DNA of 64,000 bases from contig JACRED010000024.1 in assembly GCA_016218415.1 (NCBI GenBank), forward strand, positions 99,352 through 163,351, read 5' to 3'. Shown piece after piece: positions 1 to 9,005 of this stretch (position 1 is the first letter of the stretch; each line of letters begins with the position of its first letter). The stretch is from Nitrosomonadales bacterium (lineage in GTDB: Bacteria; Pseudomonadota; Gammaproteobacteria; Burkholderiales; Gallionellaceae). The translations under genes and the position numbers were made by a program. The notes beneath the pieces are model-generated. The model was not told the DNA's origin, searched no databases, and saw only the letters and a list, made by a program, of their open reading frames with translations.

Positions 1-309
1 CGATGAACTGAGCGTGTAGGCAACCTCCGCCCTGTCCAGCCGTTCGACCAGTTTCGCCAAATCGGACACCGCCATCGCAACATGCCGGTCGCGTCCGCCG
101 TGCGCGGGGCGCTGCAAGCCTGCTTCCGGGTCTGGCAGCAACATCAGATGTATCTGCTGCTTATCCGCCACGTCGTACCACACGCCGTCATAGCTCATCG
201 CGGGACGCCTGGGGTCGGCTTTGAGTCCGAGTACGCCTTCGTAAAAGGCGCGGGATAGTCCTAGATCGCTAGTCAGGAAGGTGGCGTGCAGGATACCGGT
301 GATTTTCAT
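1..309 (-). CDS. VOC (glyoxalase/bleomycin-resistance) family protein, C-terminus cut by window edge
   Basis: Reading from the ATG at 309 toward base 1 gives 103 uninterrupted codons beginning MKITGILHATFLTSDL. This has the shape of a vicinal-oxygen-chelate domain: a first beta strand with a possible metal-ligand His at residue 8, then an AFYEGVLGL helix, and a second half starting DRHVAMAVSDL with another candidate His ligand. Family members are metal-dependent lyases, isomerases or dioxygenases, or metal-free binding proteins, so the substrate cannot be named. The end of the gene lies outside the window. It is co-directional with the fumarase gene and lies downstream of it, about 90 bases away. 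Confidence 0.75.
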   Translation of the reverse strand, partial: MKITGILHATFLTSDLGLSRAFYEGVLGLKADPRRPAMSYDGVWYDVADKQQIHLMLLPDPEAGLQRPAHGGRDRHVAMAVSDLAKLVERLDRAEVAYTLSSS

Positions 310-402
310 GGTCGATATTTACTTGTATTTTGACTGTTCATCCTTCGATACATCCGTTATGGTCATGCATCAATCAAACTTCATCGCCTGCAGCCCGCCC
401 AT

Positions 403-1923
403 CTAAACCAGCTTCACCGGTATCGCCCCTACCCGCCCGCTCCACTTCGCCGGGCCGATCTCGTGCACCGAGCAGCCGTTCGAGTCCACCGCGACGGTGA
501 CCGGCATATCCTCGACCTCGAACTCGTAGATCGCTTCCATGCCGAGGTCGGCGAAGGCGAGGACTTTGGCGCTGCGGATCGCCTTGGACACCAGGTAGGC
601 GGCGCCGCCGATCGCGATCAGGTACACCGCGCCGTGCTGTTTGATGGACTGGATCGCGGCCTTGCCGCGCTCGGCCTTGCCTATCATGCCGATCAGGCCG
701 GTCTGTTCAAGCATCGTGTCGGTGAACTTGTCCATGCGCGTCGCGGTGGTCGGGCCGGCCGGGCCGACGGCTTCGCCGCCCACCGGATCGACCGGACCGA
801 CGTAGTAGATGAAGCGCCCGTGGAAGTCCACGGGGAGCGGATAGCCCTTCGCCAGCATCTCGACGATGCGTTTGTGCGCCGCGTCGCGCCCGGTCAGCAG
901 CTTGCCGGATAGCAGCAGCGTCTCGCCCGGCTGCCACTTGGCGATGTCGGCGCGCGTGATGCCGTCGAGGTTGACGCGGCGCGCATCTGGTGCGGGCTGC
1001 CAGTGCACGTCCGGGTAGTCCTCAATCTTGGGCGGCGTGAACTGCGCGACACCGCTGCCGTCCAGCTCGAAATCAATGTGCCGCGTCGCGGCGCAGTTGG
1101 GAATCATCGCGATGGGCTTGGAGGCCGCATGGGTCGGGTAATCGAGTATCTTCACGTCCAGCACCGTGGTCAGCCCGCCCAGCCCCTGCGCGCCTATGCC
1201 GAGCGCGTTGACCCTGTCGTAGATCTCGATGCGCAATTCCTCGATGCGGTTCGCCGCACCCCGCGCCTTGAGCGCGGTCATGTCTATGGGTTCCATCAGC
1301 GCTTCTTTCGCCAGCAGCATCGCCTTTTCCGCGGTGCCGCCGATGCCGATGCCGAGCTGGCCGGGCGGACACCAGCCCGCGCCCATGCCGGGCAACTGGC
1401 TGACTACCCACTCGACTACATCGTCGCCGGGGTTGAGCATCGCGAAGCGCGCCTTATTCTCCGAGCCGCCGCCCTTGGCCGCGATGCGCACGTCTACCTT
1501 GTCGCCCGGCACGACTTCGAAATGCACCACCGCCGGGGTGTTGTCGCCGGTGTTCTTGCGCCTGCCCGCCGGGTCGCTGACGATGGAGGCGCGCAGCACG
1601 TTGTCGGGCAACAGGTAGGCGCGGCGGACGCCCTCGTTCACCATATCGGTGATGCTCAGCGTCGCGCCTTCCCAGCGCACATCCATGCCGACGCGCACGA
1701 ACGCGACGACGATGCCAGTGTCTTGGCAGACCGGGCGCTTGCCGATCGCGCACATCCGCGAATTGGTGAGTATCTGCGCCATCGCATCCTTCGCGGCTGG
1801 CGATTCCTCGCGGTAATAGGCATCGGCCAGCGCATGAATGTAGTCCGCCGGGTGGTAATAGGAGATGAATTGCAGCGCGTCGGCGATGCTGGCTATGAAG
1901 TCCTGCTGGCGTATGGTGGTCAT
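403..1923 (-). CDS. fumA: Class I fumarate hydratase, single-chain iron-sulfur type
   Basis: Interconverts fumarate and L-malate in the TCA cycle using an oxygen-labile [4Fe-4S] cluster. The 506-residue product joins the alpha and beta domains in one chain, as in E. coli FumA/FumB. Likely cluster cysteines are visible in PVCQDTG near residue 65, GWCPPGQLG near 183 and PNCAATRH near 278; the C-terminal beta domain includes YYVGPVDPVGGEAVGPAGPT and ends SGRVGAIPVKLV. The ATG at 1923 gives the expected N-terminus. It is divergent from glcD, with about 200 bases between the two start codons that must hold both promoters. Assignment is confident; the gene name follows the E. coli class rather than any local evidence. 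Confidence 0.93.
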   Translation of the reverse strand: MTTIRQQDFIASIADALQFISYYHPADYIHALADAYYREESPAAKDAMAQILTNSRMCAIGKRPVCQDTGIVVAFVRVGMDVRWEGATLSITDMVNEGVRRAYLLPDNVLRASIVSDPAGRRKNTGDNTPAVVHFEVVPGDKVDVRIAAKGGGSENKARFAMLNPGDDVVEWVVSQLPGMGAGWCPPGQLGIGIGGTAEKAMLLAKEALMEPIDMTALKARGAANRIEELRIEIYDRVNALGIGAQGLGGLTTVLDVKILDYPTHAASKPIAMIPNCAATRHIDFELDGSGVAQFTPPKIEDYPDVHWQPAPDARRVNLDGITRADIAKWQPGETLLLSGKLLTGRDAAHKRIVEMLAKGYPLPVDFHGRFIYYVGPVDPVGGEAVGPAGPTTATRMDKFTDTMLEQTGLIGMIGKAERGKAAIQSIKQHGAVYLIAIGGAAYLVSKAIRSAKVLAFADLGMEAIYEFEVEDMPVTVAVDSNGCSVHEIGPAKWSGRVGAIPVKLV

Positions 1924-2127
1924 GGCGTGTCTGCCTTATATTGGGCGTGGAGTGGCTGCGACGATTATGTGCATCAACAGGGGTAGCGTCAATCCGAACC
2001 GGATCGCGGTTCATTGATTCCCCAACAGGAATCCGGCATATCTGAAATATTGCCGTTTATGCCGCTGGAATTTTATACCAGACTAATTTACTATGCTTAC
2101 TGTAACACCTATCGCCGGAGTTCCCTT

Positions 2128-3606
2128 TTGTCGCACCCCAATGAAAATGCCGCGCAGGTCAGTGAATTGATCCGCGCGCTCCGCAGCCTGTTGCCTCCCG
2201 AATCCGTTTTAGTTGACGCAGAGGACCTGCGCCCGTTCGAATGCGACGGATTGTCGGCCTATCGGCAATTGCCCATGGTCGTGGTGCTGCCGGAAACCAT
2301 AGCACAGGTACAAAGCATCATGCGCCTGTGCCATGAGCGCCGGGTGCCTGTGGTAGCGCGCGGCGCGGGAACCGGACTTTCCGGCGGCGCATTGCCGCTG
2401 GCGGACGGCGTGTTGCTGAGCCTGGCAAAATTCAAAAACATCCTCAACATCGATCCGCACAATGCGATGGCTATAGTACAGCCGGGTGTGCGCAACCTGG
2501 CGATCTCCGAAGCGGCGGCAGCGCATGGCCTCTATTACGCGCCCGATCCCTCGTCGCAGATCGCCTGCACGATAGGCGGCAATGTCGCGGAGAACTCCGG
2601 CGGCGTGCACTGCCTGAAATACGGCTTGACGGTGCACAACATCCTGAGGCTGAAAGTCGTCACGATGGAGGGCGAACTGCTGACCATAGGCGCTGAAACG
2701 CTGGACTCGCCCGGCTACGACCTGCTCGCGCTGATGACCGGCTCCGAGGGCATGCTGGGCGTGATCGTCGAAGTGACCGTGAAACTATTGGCCAAACCGG
2801 AACGCGCCCAGGTGGTGCTGGCTGCCTTCGACGATGTCGTGAAAGCGGGCGAGGCGGTCGGCGCGATCATCTCCGCAGGCATCATCCCCGCCGGGCTGGA
2901 GATGATGGACAGGCTGGCGATACAGGCGGCGGAGGATTTCGTGCACGCGGGTTATCCGCGCAATGCCGAGGCGATTCTGCTGTGCGAGCTGGACGGCACC
3001 AATGCCGAGGTTTCCGAGTACATCATGGCAATGCGCGGGATATTGACCGCCAGCGGCGCGACCGAAGTGCGCACCGCGGTGGACGAGGCGGAACGGCAGT
3101 TGTTCTGGAAGGGCCGCAAATCGGCCTTCCCCGCCGTGGGGCGCATCTCGCCGGATTATTACTGCATGGACGGCACGATACCGCGCCGCCAGTTGCCGCA
3201 TGTATTGCGCCGCATCGGCGAGCTGTCCAAGGAATATGAATTGCCGGTCGCCAATGTGTTCCACGCGGGCGACGGCAACCTGCACCCGCTGATCCTGTTC
3301 GATGCCAACAAGGAAGGTGAGTTGCATCGCACCGAGGAATTCGGCCAGCGCATCCTTGCGCTTTGCGTGGAGGTCGGCGGCACCATCACCGGCGAACACG
3401 GCGTCGGCATCGAGAAGATAGACCAGATGTGCGTGCAGTTCGGCAGCGCGGAATTGACGCAGTTCCATGCCGTCAAGACCGCGTTCGATCCCTCCGGCCT
3501 GCTCAATCCCGGCAAGGCCGTGCCCACGCTGCATCGCTGCGCGGAATTCGGCGCGATACATGTGCATCAAGGGCAACTTTCGCACCCCGAACTGGAACGC
3601 TTCTGA
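2128..3606 (+). CDS. glcD: Glycolate oxidase subunit GlcD, FAD-binding
   Basis: Catalytic FAD subunit of the membrane-associated glycolate oxidase, which turns glycolate into glyoxylate. The FAD-binding PCMH fold is clear: VVARGAGTGLSGGALPLADG, then CTIGGNVAENSGGVHCLKYG; the C-terminal FAD-oxidase domain carries NVFHAGDGNLHP and GEHGVGIEK. The frame is open from 2014, but I prefer the TTG at 2128, preceded by CGGAG at 2115-2119. That start gives 492 residues, close to the roughly 499 of E. coli GlcD, and removes an N-terminus unlike the family. First gene of glcDEF-sgaA; its TGA overlaps the glcE ATG by one base. Confidence 0.93.
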   Translation: MSHPNENAAQVSELIRALRSLLPPESVLVDAEDLRPFECDGLSAYRQLPMVVVLPETIAQVQSIMRLCHERRVPVVARGAGTGLSGGALPLADGVLLSLAKFKNILNIDPHNAMAIVQPGVRNLAISEAAAAHGLYYAPDPSSQIACTIGGNVAENSGGVHCLKYGLTVHNILRLKVVTMEGELLTIGAETLDSPGYDLLALMTGSEGMLGVIVEVTVKLLAKPERAQVVLAAFDDVVKAGEAVGAIISAGIIPAGLEMMDRLAIQAAEDFVHAGYPRNAEAILLCELDGTNAEVSEYIMAMRGILTASGATEVRTAVDEAERQLFWKGRKSAFPAVGRISPDYYCMDGTIPRRQLPHVLRRIGELSKEYELPVANVFHAGDGNLHPLILFDANKEGELHRTEEFGQRILALCVEVGGTITGEHGVGIEKIDQMCVQFGSAELTQFHAVKTAFDPSGLLNPGKAVPTLHRCAEFGAIHVHQGQLSHPELERF

Positions 3607-4670
3607 TGATAGACCTGGACCTCGGCACGGCATTGCAGCAACAGGTGCTGGATGCATTCCAGAACGAGACGCCGCTCAGCATTTACGGCGGCGGCAGCAA
3701 GGCGTTTCTCGGGAACGCTAGCCATGGTCAGTCTTTCGATGTCAGCAAACATCGCGGCATCGTCGAATACGATCCGCGCGAACTGGTGCTGACGGCACGC
3801 AGCGGCACGACACTCAAAGAGATAGCAGCTACTCTCGTAGAGGCCAACCAGATGCTGGCTTTCGAGCCGCCGCATTTTGGAGAAGGCGCCACGCTGGGCG
3901 GCACGATCGCCTGCGGCCTGTCCGGGCCACGCCGCCCCTACAGCGGTTCGGCGCGCGATTTCGTGCTGGGCTGCCAGATACTGAACGGACGCGGCGAGAG
4001 GCTGCGTTTCGGCGGGCAGGTGATGAAGAACGTCGCGGGCTACGATGTGTCGAGGCTGATGGCCGGCGCGCACGGCACGCTGGGCATATTGCTCGAGATC
4101 AGCCTGAAAGTGCTGCCGCGCCCGGCGGCCAGCATCACCGTGACGCGCGAGTGCAGTCCGGTCGAAGCTATCGCGGGCATGAGCGGCCTGCTGAGCAAAC
4201 CGATTCCGGTGGACGGCGCGTGTTATCACGGCGACCGTTGCTACGTGCGCATCTCCGGCAGCGCGCAGGCGGTCAGGGAAGCGCGCAACAAAATCTCCGG
4301 CGACGTGCTGCCGGATGCGGACGCTTTCTGGCAGGCGCTACGCGAGCAGCAGCTGCCCTTCTTTCACCATCGCAGCACGCTGTATCGCGTTGTGGTCAAA
4401 CCCGCCACGCCGCCGCTGCACATCGAAGGAACCTGGCTGCTGGACTGGGGCGGCGTGCAGCGCTGGCTGTACAGCGACGAGGATCTCGCAGCTATCCGCC
4501 ACCGTGTCGAACTGGCCGGCGGACATGTCACGGTGTTTCGCGGCGGCAAGCAATCCGAAGATATCTTCCAGCCTTTGCCCGCATCGCTGATGGCGATACA
4601 TCAGCGCCTCAAGGCCAGTTTCGACCCCAACCATATTTTCAATCGCGGTCGACTTTACACCGGGCTATAA
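3606..4670 (+). CDS. glcE: Glycolate oxidase subunit GlcE, FAD-binding
   Basis: Second flavoprotein-like subunit of glycolate oxidase, 354 residues, needed together with GlcD and GlcF for activity in E. coli. It shows a shortened PCMH fold: PLSIYGGGSKAFLG at about 22-35, then the run of small residues GATLGGTIACGLSGPRRPYSG, VMKNVAGYDVSRLMAGAHGTLG and the C-terminal FDPNHIFNRGR motif shared with GlcD-like proteins. The ATG at 3606 shares its A with the glcD stop (TGATG), a typical coupling arrangement; the longer open frame starting at 3363 only overlaps glcD. glcF starts immediately after the stop. Confidence 0.93.
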   Translation: MIDLDLGTALQQQVLDAFQNETPLSIYGGGSKAFLGNASHGQSFDVSKHRGIVEYDPRELVLTARSGTTLKEIAATLVEANQMLAFEPPHFGEGATLGGTIACGLSGPRRPYSGSARDFVLGCQILNGRGERLRFGGQVMKNVAGYDVSRLMAGAHGTLGILLEISLKVLPRPAASITVTRECSPVEAIAGMSGLLSKPIPVDGACYHGDRCYVRISGSAQAVREARNKISGDVLPDADAFWQALREQQLPFFHHRSTLYRVVVKPATPPLHIEGTWLLDWGGVQRWLYSDEDLAAIRHRVELAGGHVTVFRGGKQSEDIFQPLPASLMAIHQRLKASFDPNHIFNRGRLYTGL

Positions 4671-5897
4671 ATGCAAACGTCCATTTCCCCGCAACTGCTG
4701 AACAACCCCGACATCGCCGAAGCCGATTCCATCCTGCGCTCCTGCGTGCATTGCGGATTCTGCAACGCAACCTGCCCGACCTATCAGCTGCTGGGCTCGG
4801 AACTGGATGGCCCGCGCGGGCGCATCTACCTGATCAAGGAGATGCTGGAAACCGGACAGGCCACCGACAAGACCCGCTTGCATCTGGACCGCTGCCTGAC
4901 CTGCCGCTCCTGCGAAACCACCTGCCCGTCTGGCGTGCGCTATGGCCGCCTGATCGACATCGGGCGCGAGATGGTCAAGAAAAAAGCGCCGCGCTCATTT
5001 TCCGAAAAGCTGGTGCGCGGGGCCATGCTGGCCGTACTGCCCCACACCGCACGCATATCTGTTGCGCTGAAACTGGCGCGCGCGTTCCGCCCGCTGCTGC
5101 CGTCAAAATTGCAGGAAAAAATCCCTGCCTGGCGGCCCGCAGTGACTATGTCCGCCACATCCCACGCGCGCCGCATGCTGGTGCTGGAAGGCTGCATCCA
5201 GCCGCTGAGTTCGCCCAATACCAATGCCGCTGCCGCACGCGTGCTCGACCGGTTCGGCATCTCGCTGCTCGCGGCGCAAGGTGCGGGCTGTTGCGGCGCG
5301 TTGAACCAGCATCTGTCCGACCCGGACGGCGCGCACGAGATGATGCGCCGCAATATCGACGCATGGTGGCCACATGTTGAGAGCGGCATCGAAGCCATCG
5401 TGATGACCGCCAGCGGTTGCGGACTGATGGTGAAGGACTATGGCACGGCTTTGAAAGACGACACCCGGTACGCCAATAGGGCGGCACGCATCAGCGAACT
5501 CACGCGCGACCTCAGCGAGGTCATATCGGATGAAATACAGGGCCGCGAGGATCTCGGAGGCATCGCGCATATCGGTCACGGCATGCGCGTGGCCTGCCAG
5601 TCTTCATGCACCCTGCAGCACGGCCAGAAACTGGGCGGAAAGGTCGAAGCGATCCTGAAACGTTGCGGCTACGAACTCACGACGGTCGCCGACAGCCACC
5701 TGTGCTGCGGCGCGGCGGGCACCTATACGCTGCTGCAACCCGAACTTTCCCAGCAGCTACTGAACAACAAGCTCGCTGCGCTGCATGATGGGAAGCCCGA
5801 AGTGATCGTAACGGCGAATATCGGTTGCCAGATGCATCTGGCAACGGCAAGCACAGTACGGGTCAAACACTGGATAGAGTTGCTGGAACAGAAATAG
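4671..5897 (+). CDS. glcF: Glycolate oxidase iron-sulfur subunit GlcF
   Basis: Iron-sulfur subunit that carries electrons from GlcD/GlcE toward the quinone pool. Two ferredoxin-type clusters are visible near the N-terminus, CVHCGFCNATCP (about 24-35) and CLTCRSCETTCP (about 70-81). The C-terminal half has two CCG domains, seen as GCCGALNQH and LCCGAAGTYTLLQP, as in other HdrD/GlcF/LldE-type proteins. Length is 408 residues, normal for GlcF. The ATG at 4671 follows the glcE TAA with no gap. The 41 bases after its stop contain the ribosome-binding site of sgaA, so glcDEF-sgaA is probably one transcript. Confidence 0.94.
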   Translation: MQTSISPQLLNNPDIAEADSILRSCVHCGFCNATCPTYQLLGSELDGPRGRIYLIKEMLETGQATDKTRLHLDRCLTCRSCETTCPSGVRYGRLIDIGREMVKKKAPRSFSEKLVRGAMLAVLPHTARISVALKLARAFRPLLPSKLQEKIPAWRPAVTMSATSHARRMLVLEGCIQPLSSPNTNAAAARVLDRFGISLLAAQGAGCCGALNQHLSDPDGAHEMMRRNIDAWWPHVESGIEAIVMTASGCGLMVKDYGTALKDDTRYANRAARISELTRDLSEVISDEIQGREDLGGIAHIGHGMRVACQSSCTLQHGQKLGGKVEAILKRCGYELTTVADSHLCCGAAGTYTLLQPELSQQLLNNKLAALHDGKPEVIVTANIGCQMHLATASTVRVKHWIELLEQK

Positions 5898-5938
5898 CAT
5901 CAATCGACGTTAATTTTTAATCCATGAAAGGAAATAGC

Positions 5939-7120
5939 ATGACGATCAAATCATTCCACCCGCCGCAACGCGTTCTGATGGGGCCCGGCCCTTCCGATGT
6001 CAGCCCGCGCGTGCTCGAGGCCATGTCCCGTCCGACGCTGGGCCATCTCGACCCGGTGTTCGTGGCGATGATGGACGAGATGAAGGTATTGCTGAAATAC
6101 GCGTTCATGACCTCGAATGAGCTGACTATGCCGGTTTCGGCGCCCGGTTCCGCCGGCATGGAGACCTGCTTCGTCAACCTGGTCGAACCGGGCGACAAAG
6201 TCATCGTGTGCCAGAACGGCGTGTTCGGCGGACGCATGAAGGAGAACGTCGAGCGCTGCGGCGGCATCGCGGTAATGGTTCAGGACGACTGGGGCCGCGC
6301 GGTCGATCCGCAGAAACTGGAAGACGCGCTCAAGGCCAATCCCGACACCAAAGTGGTCGCCTTCGTGCACGCCGAGACCTCCACCGGCGCGCAGTCCGAC
6401 GCGAAGACGCTGGTCGAGATCGCGCACAAGCACGGCTGTTTAGCTATCGTGGACGCGGTCACCTCGCTGGCCGGCACGCCGCTCAAGGTGGACGAGTGGA
6501 ACATCGACGCGATCTATTCCGGCACGCAAAAATGCCTGTCCTGCACGCCCGGCCTGTCGCCGGTGAGCTTCAGCGAACAGGCGCTGGAAAAGGTGAAGAA
6601 CCGCAAGAGCAAAGTGCAGAGCTGGTTCATGGACCTGAACCTGGTGATGGCCTACTGGGGCGGCGCGACCAAGCGCGCCTACCACCACACCGCGCCGATC
6701 AACGCGCTGTATGGCCTGCACGAGGCGCTGGTGATATTGCAGGAAGAAGGCCTGCAGAATTCATGGGCTCGCCACCAGAAGAACCACCTCGCTCTGCGCG
6801 CCGGGCTGGAAGCGATGGGGCTGAAGTTCGTGGTTCCCGAATCGGAACGCCTGCCGCAACTGAACGCGATCACCGTACCGGAAGGCGTGGACGAGGCTGC
6901 GGTGCGCGCGATGCTGCTGTCCGACTACGGACTGGAGATCGGCGCGGGCCTTGGCGCGATGGCCGGCAAGGTGTGGCGCATCGGCCTGATGGGACACGCC
7001 AGCAACCCGCGCAACGTGCGCTTCTGCCTGAGCGCGCTGGACGACGTGCTCGGCCGCATCAAGGCGCCGGTCCAGCACGGTGTCGCTCTGGATGCGGCGA
7101 ACCGGAAACTGGCCGGCTGA
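5939..7120 (+). CDS. sgaA: Serine-glyoxylate aminotransferase (class V PLP enzyme)
   Basis: Transfers the amino group of serine to glyoxylate, giving glycine and hydroxypyruvate; this follows directly on GlcDEF and makes the operon a glycolate-salvage route. The protein opens MTIKSFHPPQRVLMGPGPSD, has the substrate-binding PVSAPGSAGMETCF segment, and the PLP lysine in SGTQKCLSCTPG. It ends RNVRFCLSALDDVLGRIKAP then a short tail, 393 residues. The ATG at 5939 is chosen over the ATG at 5924 because AAAGGAAA lies just before it. A hairpin terminator follows at 7141. A partial, diverged copy of this gene's 3' end lies beyond the hydrogenase operon at 14040. Confidence 0.92.
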   Translation: MTIKSFHPPQRVLMGPGPSDVSPRVLEAMSRPTLGHLDPVFVAMMDEMKVLLKYAFMTSNELTMPVSAPGSAGMETCFVNLVEPGDKVIVCQNGVFGGRMKENVERCGGIAVMVQDDWGRAVDPQKLEDALKANPDTKVVAFVHAETSTGAQSDAKTLVEIAHKHGCLAIVDAVTSLAGTPLKVDEWNIDAIYSGTQKCLSCTPGLSPVSFSEQALEKVKNRKSKVQSWFMDLNLVMAYWGGATKRAYHHTAPINALYGLHEALVILQEEGLQNSWARHQKNHLALRAGLEAMGLKFVVPESERLPQLNAITVPEGVDEAAVRAMLLSDYGLEIGAGLGAMAGKVWRIGLMGHASNPRNVRFCLSALDDVLGRIKAPVQHGVALDAANRKLAG

Positions 7121-7140
7121 TACCTTGCAAGCCTGCAAAG

Positions 7141-7173
7141 AAAACCCCGCCCGGACAGGGCGGGGTTTTTTAT
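7141..7173 (+). terminator. Rho-independent terminator of the glcDEF-sgaA operon
   Basis: Perfect 8-bp GC stem (CCCCGCCC at 7145-7152, GGGCGGGG at 7158-7165) with a 5-base loop and a following TTTTTTATT run, 25 bases after the sgaA stop. An A-run on the other side of the stem means it could also serve the convergent hydrogenase operon ending at 7224. Confidence 0.9.
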
Positions 7174-7223
7174 TGTGCACCCGTGATCCACATTGATGTC
7201 AGGCAGGCAGCAATGTGCTTTGC

Positions 7224-9005
7224 TCAGAGCACCTTCACCTGTATCAATTCTTTCCCGTCCGGGTCGGTCAGATGCACCGCGCAGGCGATGCAGGGGTCGA
7301 AGCTGTGTATGGTGCGCAGTATCTCGATGGGCTGTTGCACATCATGCAACTGGTGGCCTTGCAAGGCTGCTTCATACGGCCCCTGATTTCCCGCCGCATC
7401 GCGCGGCCCGGCATTCCAGGTGCTGGGCACGATGGCCTGATAGTTCGATATCTTCTGATCGTCGATGACGATCCAGTGCGAAAGTGCACCGCGCGGCGCT
7501 TCCGTGACGCCCACACCCTGTGCATGACTCGGCCAGGTTGACGGCTCCCACTTCGTTTCGTTGAAAGTCTGCACATCGCCCGCCCTGATGTTGGCGACCA
7601 GTTGATCGTACCAGCCCTGCATCTGATCGGCAATGATCTTGGTCTCCAGCGTGCGCGCAGCCGTGCGTCCCATCGTCGAATACAGCGCCTGCACCGGCAG
7701 GTCGAGTTTCTTCAGCGTCATGCCGACCAGTTCGCGGGTCTGCTCGTGCCCGTTAGCATGCATCATCAGCACGCGCGCCAGCGGCCCGACCTCGACCGGC
7801 CTGCCCTTCCAGCGCGGCGATTTCATCCAGGAATAATCCTTGTCCACATCCAGTTGCCGATACGGCGGCTTCGGCCCGGTGTAGTCGAGTTTGGTCTCGC
7901 CCTTGTACGGATGCAGACCATGCTCCTTCCCCACTGAATATTCGTACCACGCGTGGCTGACGAACTCCTGTATCTCGCTTTCCGCATTCATGTCTATCGG
8001 ATGTATCTTGCTCAGGTCTCTATCCAGTATCACGCCGGAGGGAATCATGTACGAAGACGGATCGGACATGCCTTTGGCCGGGAACTCGCCAAAGGTAAGA
8101 AAGCTGCCGACCCCCTCGCCCTGCTTGAACCAGTCCTTGTAGAACCCGGCGATAGCCAGCGTGTCCGGTACATAGACCTGATCGGCGAACTCGCGCATCT
8201 GTGTGATCGCATTCTGCACCGTTTGCAGCCCGACCACGTTGACCGCCGTACCGGAATTGCCGCCGTGGAAATGCGGGCCCTTGCCGTGGCCGGGGTGATG
8301 GGGATCTATGCTGATCGCGCAGGGTACACCGCCGACGAGGAACATCGGATGCGGGTTCTTGCCGCCGAACACGGCATGCAGCTTCACCACGTCGCGCTGC
8401 CAGGCGAGCGCATCCAGATAATGCGCCACCGCCATCAGGTTGGCTTCGGGCGGCAGTTTGTAAGCCGGATGCCCCCAGTAGCCGTTGGCAAAAATGCCCA
8501 GCTGTCCCGCTTCGACAAAGCCTTTGAGTTTCTTCTGCATATCGCTGAAATAACCCGGCGACGACCTGGCGTAACCGGAGATGCTTTGTGCCAGCGCCGA
8601 AGTCGCCTTCGGATCGGCCTTCAAGGCAGACACCACGTCCACCCAGTCCAGCGCATGCAAATGATAGAAGTGCATCACGTGGTCGTGGATGTATTGCGCG
8701 CCTATCATCAGGTTGCGTATCAGTTGCGCGTTGCCCGGCACTTCGATATTCAGCGCGTTTTCGACGGCGCGCACCGAGGCGATGCCGTGCACCAGCGTGC
8801 AAACGCCGCAGATGCGCTGCGCGAACGCCCATGCCTCGCGAGGGTCGCGCCCGCTCAGGATCAGCTCGATGCCCCGCACCATCGTGCCGGCAGATGAAGC
8901 GCGGGTGATGCGGCCCGAATCATCGGTCTCCGCCTCGATGCGCAAATGGCCTTCGATACGGGTGACTGGATCGACGATGACGCGGCGTGGCATGGGCTCG
9001 TTCAT
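7224..9005 (-). CDS. hynL: [NiFe]-hydrogenase large subunit, Isp-type (HynL)
   Basis: Carries the NiFe(CN)2CO active site for H2 oxidation. Both nickel-binding motifs are intact: RICGVCTLVH at residues 64-73 and DPCIACAVH at 570-578. A 15-residue tail (LTDPDGKELIQVKVL) follows His578 and should be removed by the HynD protease encoded upstream, as in maturation of this family. Length 593 is normal. It is the last gene of the operon and its ATG overlaps the isp2 stop by 4 bases. The split order small subunit - isp1 - isp2 - large subunit matches the hynS-isp1-isp2-hynL operons of Thiocapsa and Allochromatium. There are no hyp maturation genes (hypABDEF) here, so they must be elsewhere. Confidence 0.94.
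   Translation of the reverse strand: MNEPMPRRVIVDPVTRIEGHLRIEAETDDSGRITRASSAGTMVRGIELILSGRDPREAWAFAQRICGVCTLVHGIASVRAVENALNIEVPGNAQLIRNLMIGAQYIHDHVMHFYHLHALDWVDVVSALKADPKATSALAQSISGYARSSPGYFSDMQKKLKGFVEAGQLGIFANGYWGHPAYKLPPEANLMAVAHYLDALAWQRDVVKLHAVFGGKNPHPMFLVGGVPCAISIDPHHPGHGKGPHFHGGNSGTAVNVVGLQTVQNAITQMREFADQVYVPDTLAIAGFYKDWFKQGEGVGSFLTFGEFPAKGMSDPSSYMIPSGVILDRDLSKIHPIDMNAESEIQEFVSHAWYEYSVGKEHGLHPYKGETKLDYTGPKPPYRQLDVDKDYSWMKSPRWKGRPVEVGPLARVLMMHANGHEQTRELVGMTLKKLDLPVQALYSTMGRTAARTLETKIIADQMQGWYDQLVANIRAGDVQTFNETKWEPSTWPSHAQGVGVTEAPRGALSHWIVIDDQKISNYQAIVPSTWNAGPRDAAGNQGPYEAALQGHQLHDVQQPIEILRTIHSFDPCIACAVHLTDPDGKELIQVKVL

Noticed and set aside
1003..1986. 327-codon open frame on the plus strand opposite the fumarase gene
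   Set aside because: Antisense to a clear, full-length enzyme; composition is Arg/His/Ala-rich and no domain is visible. A by-product of high GC.
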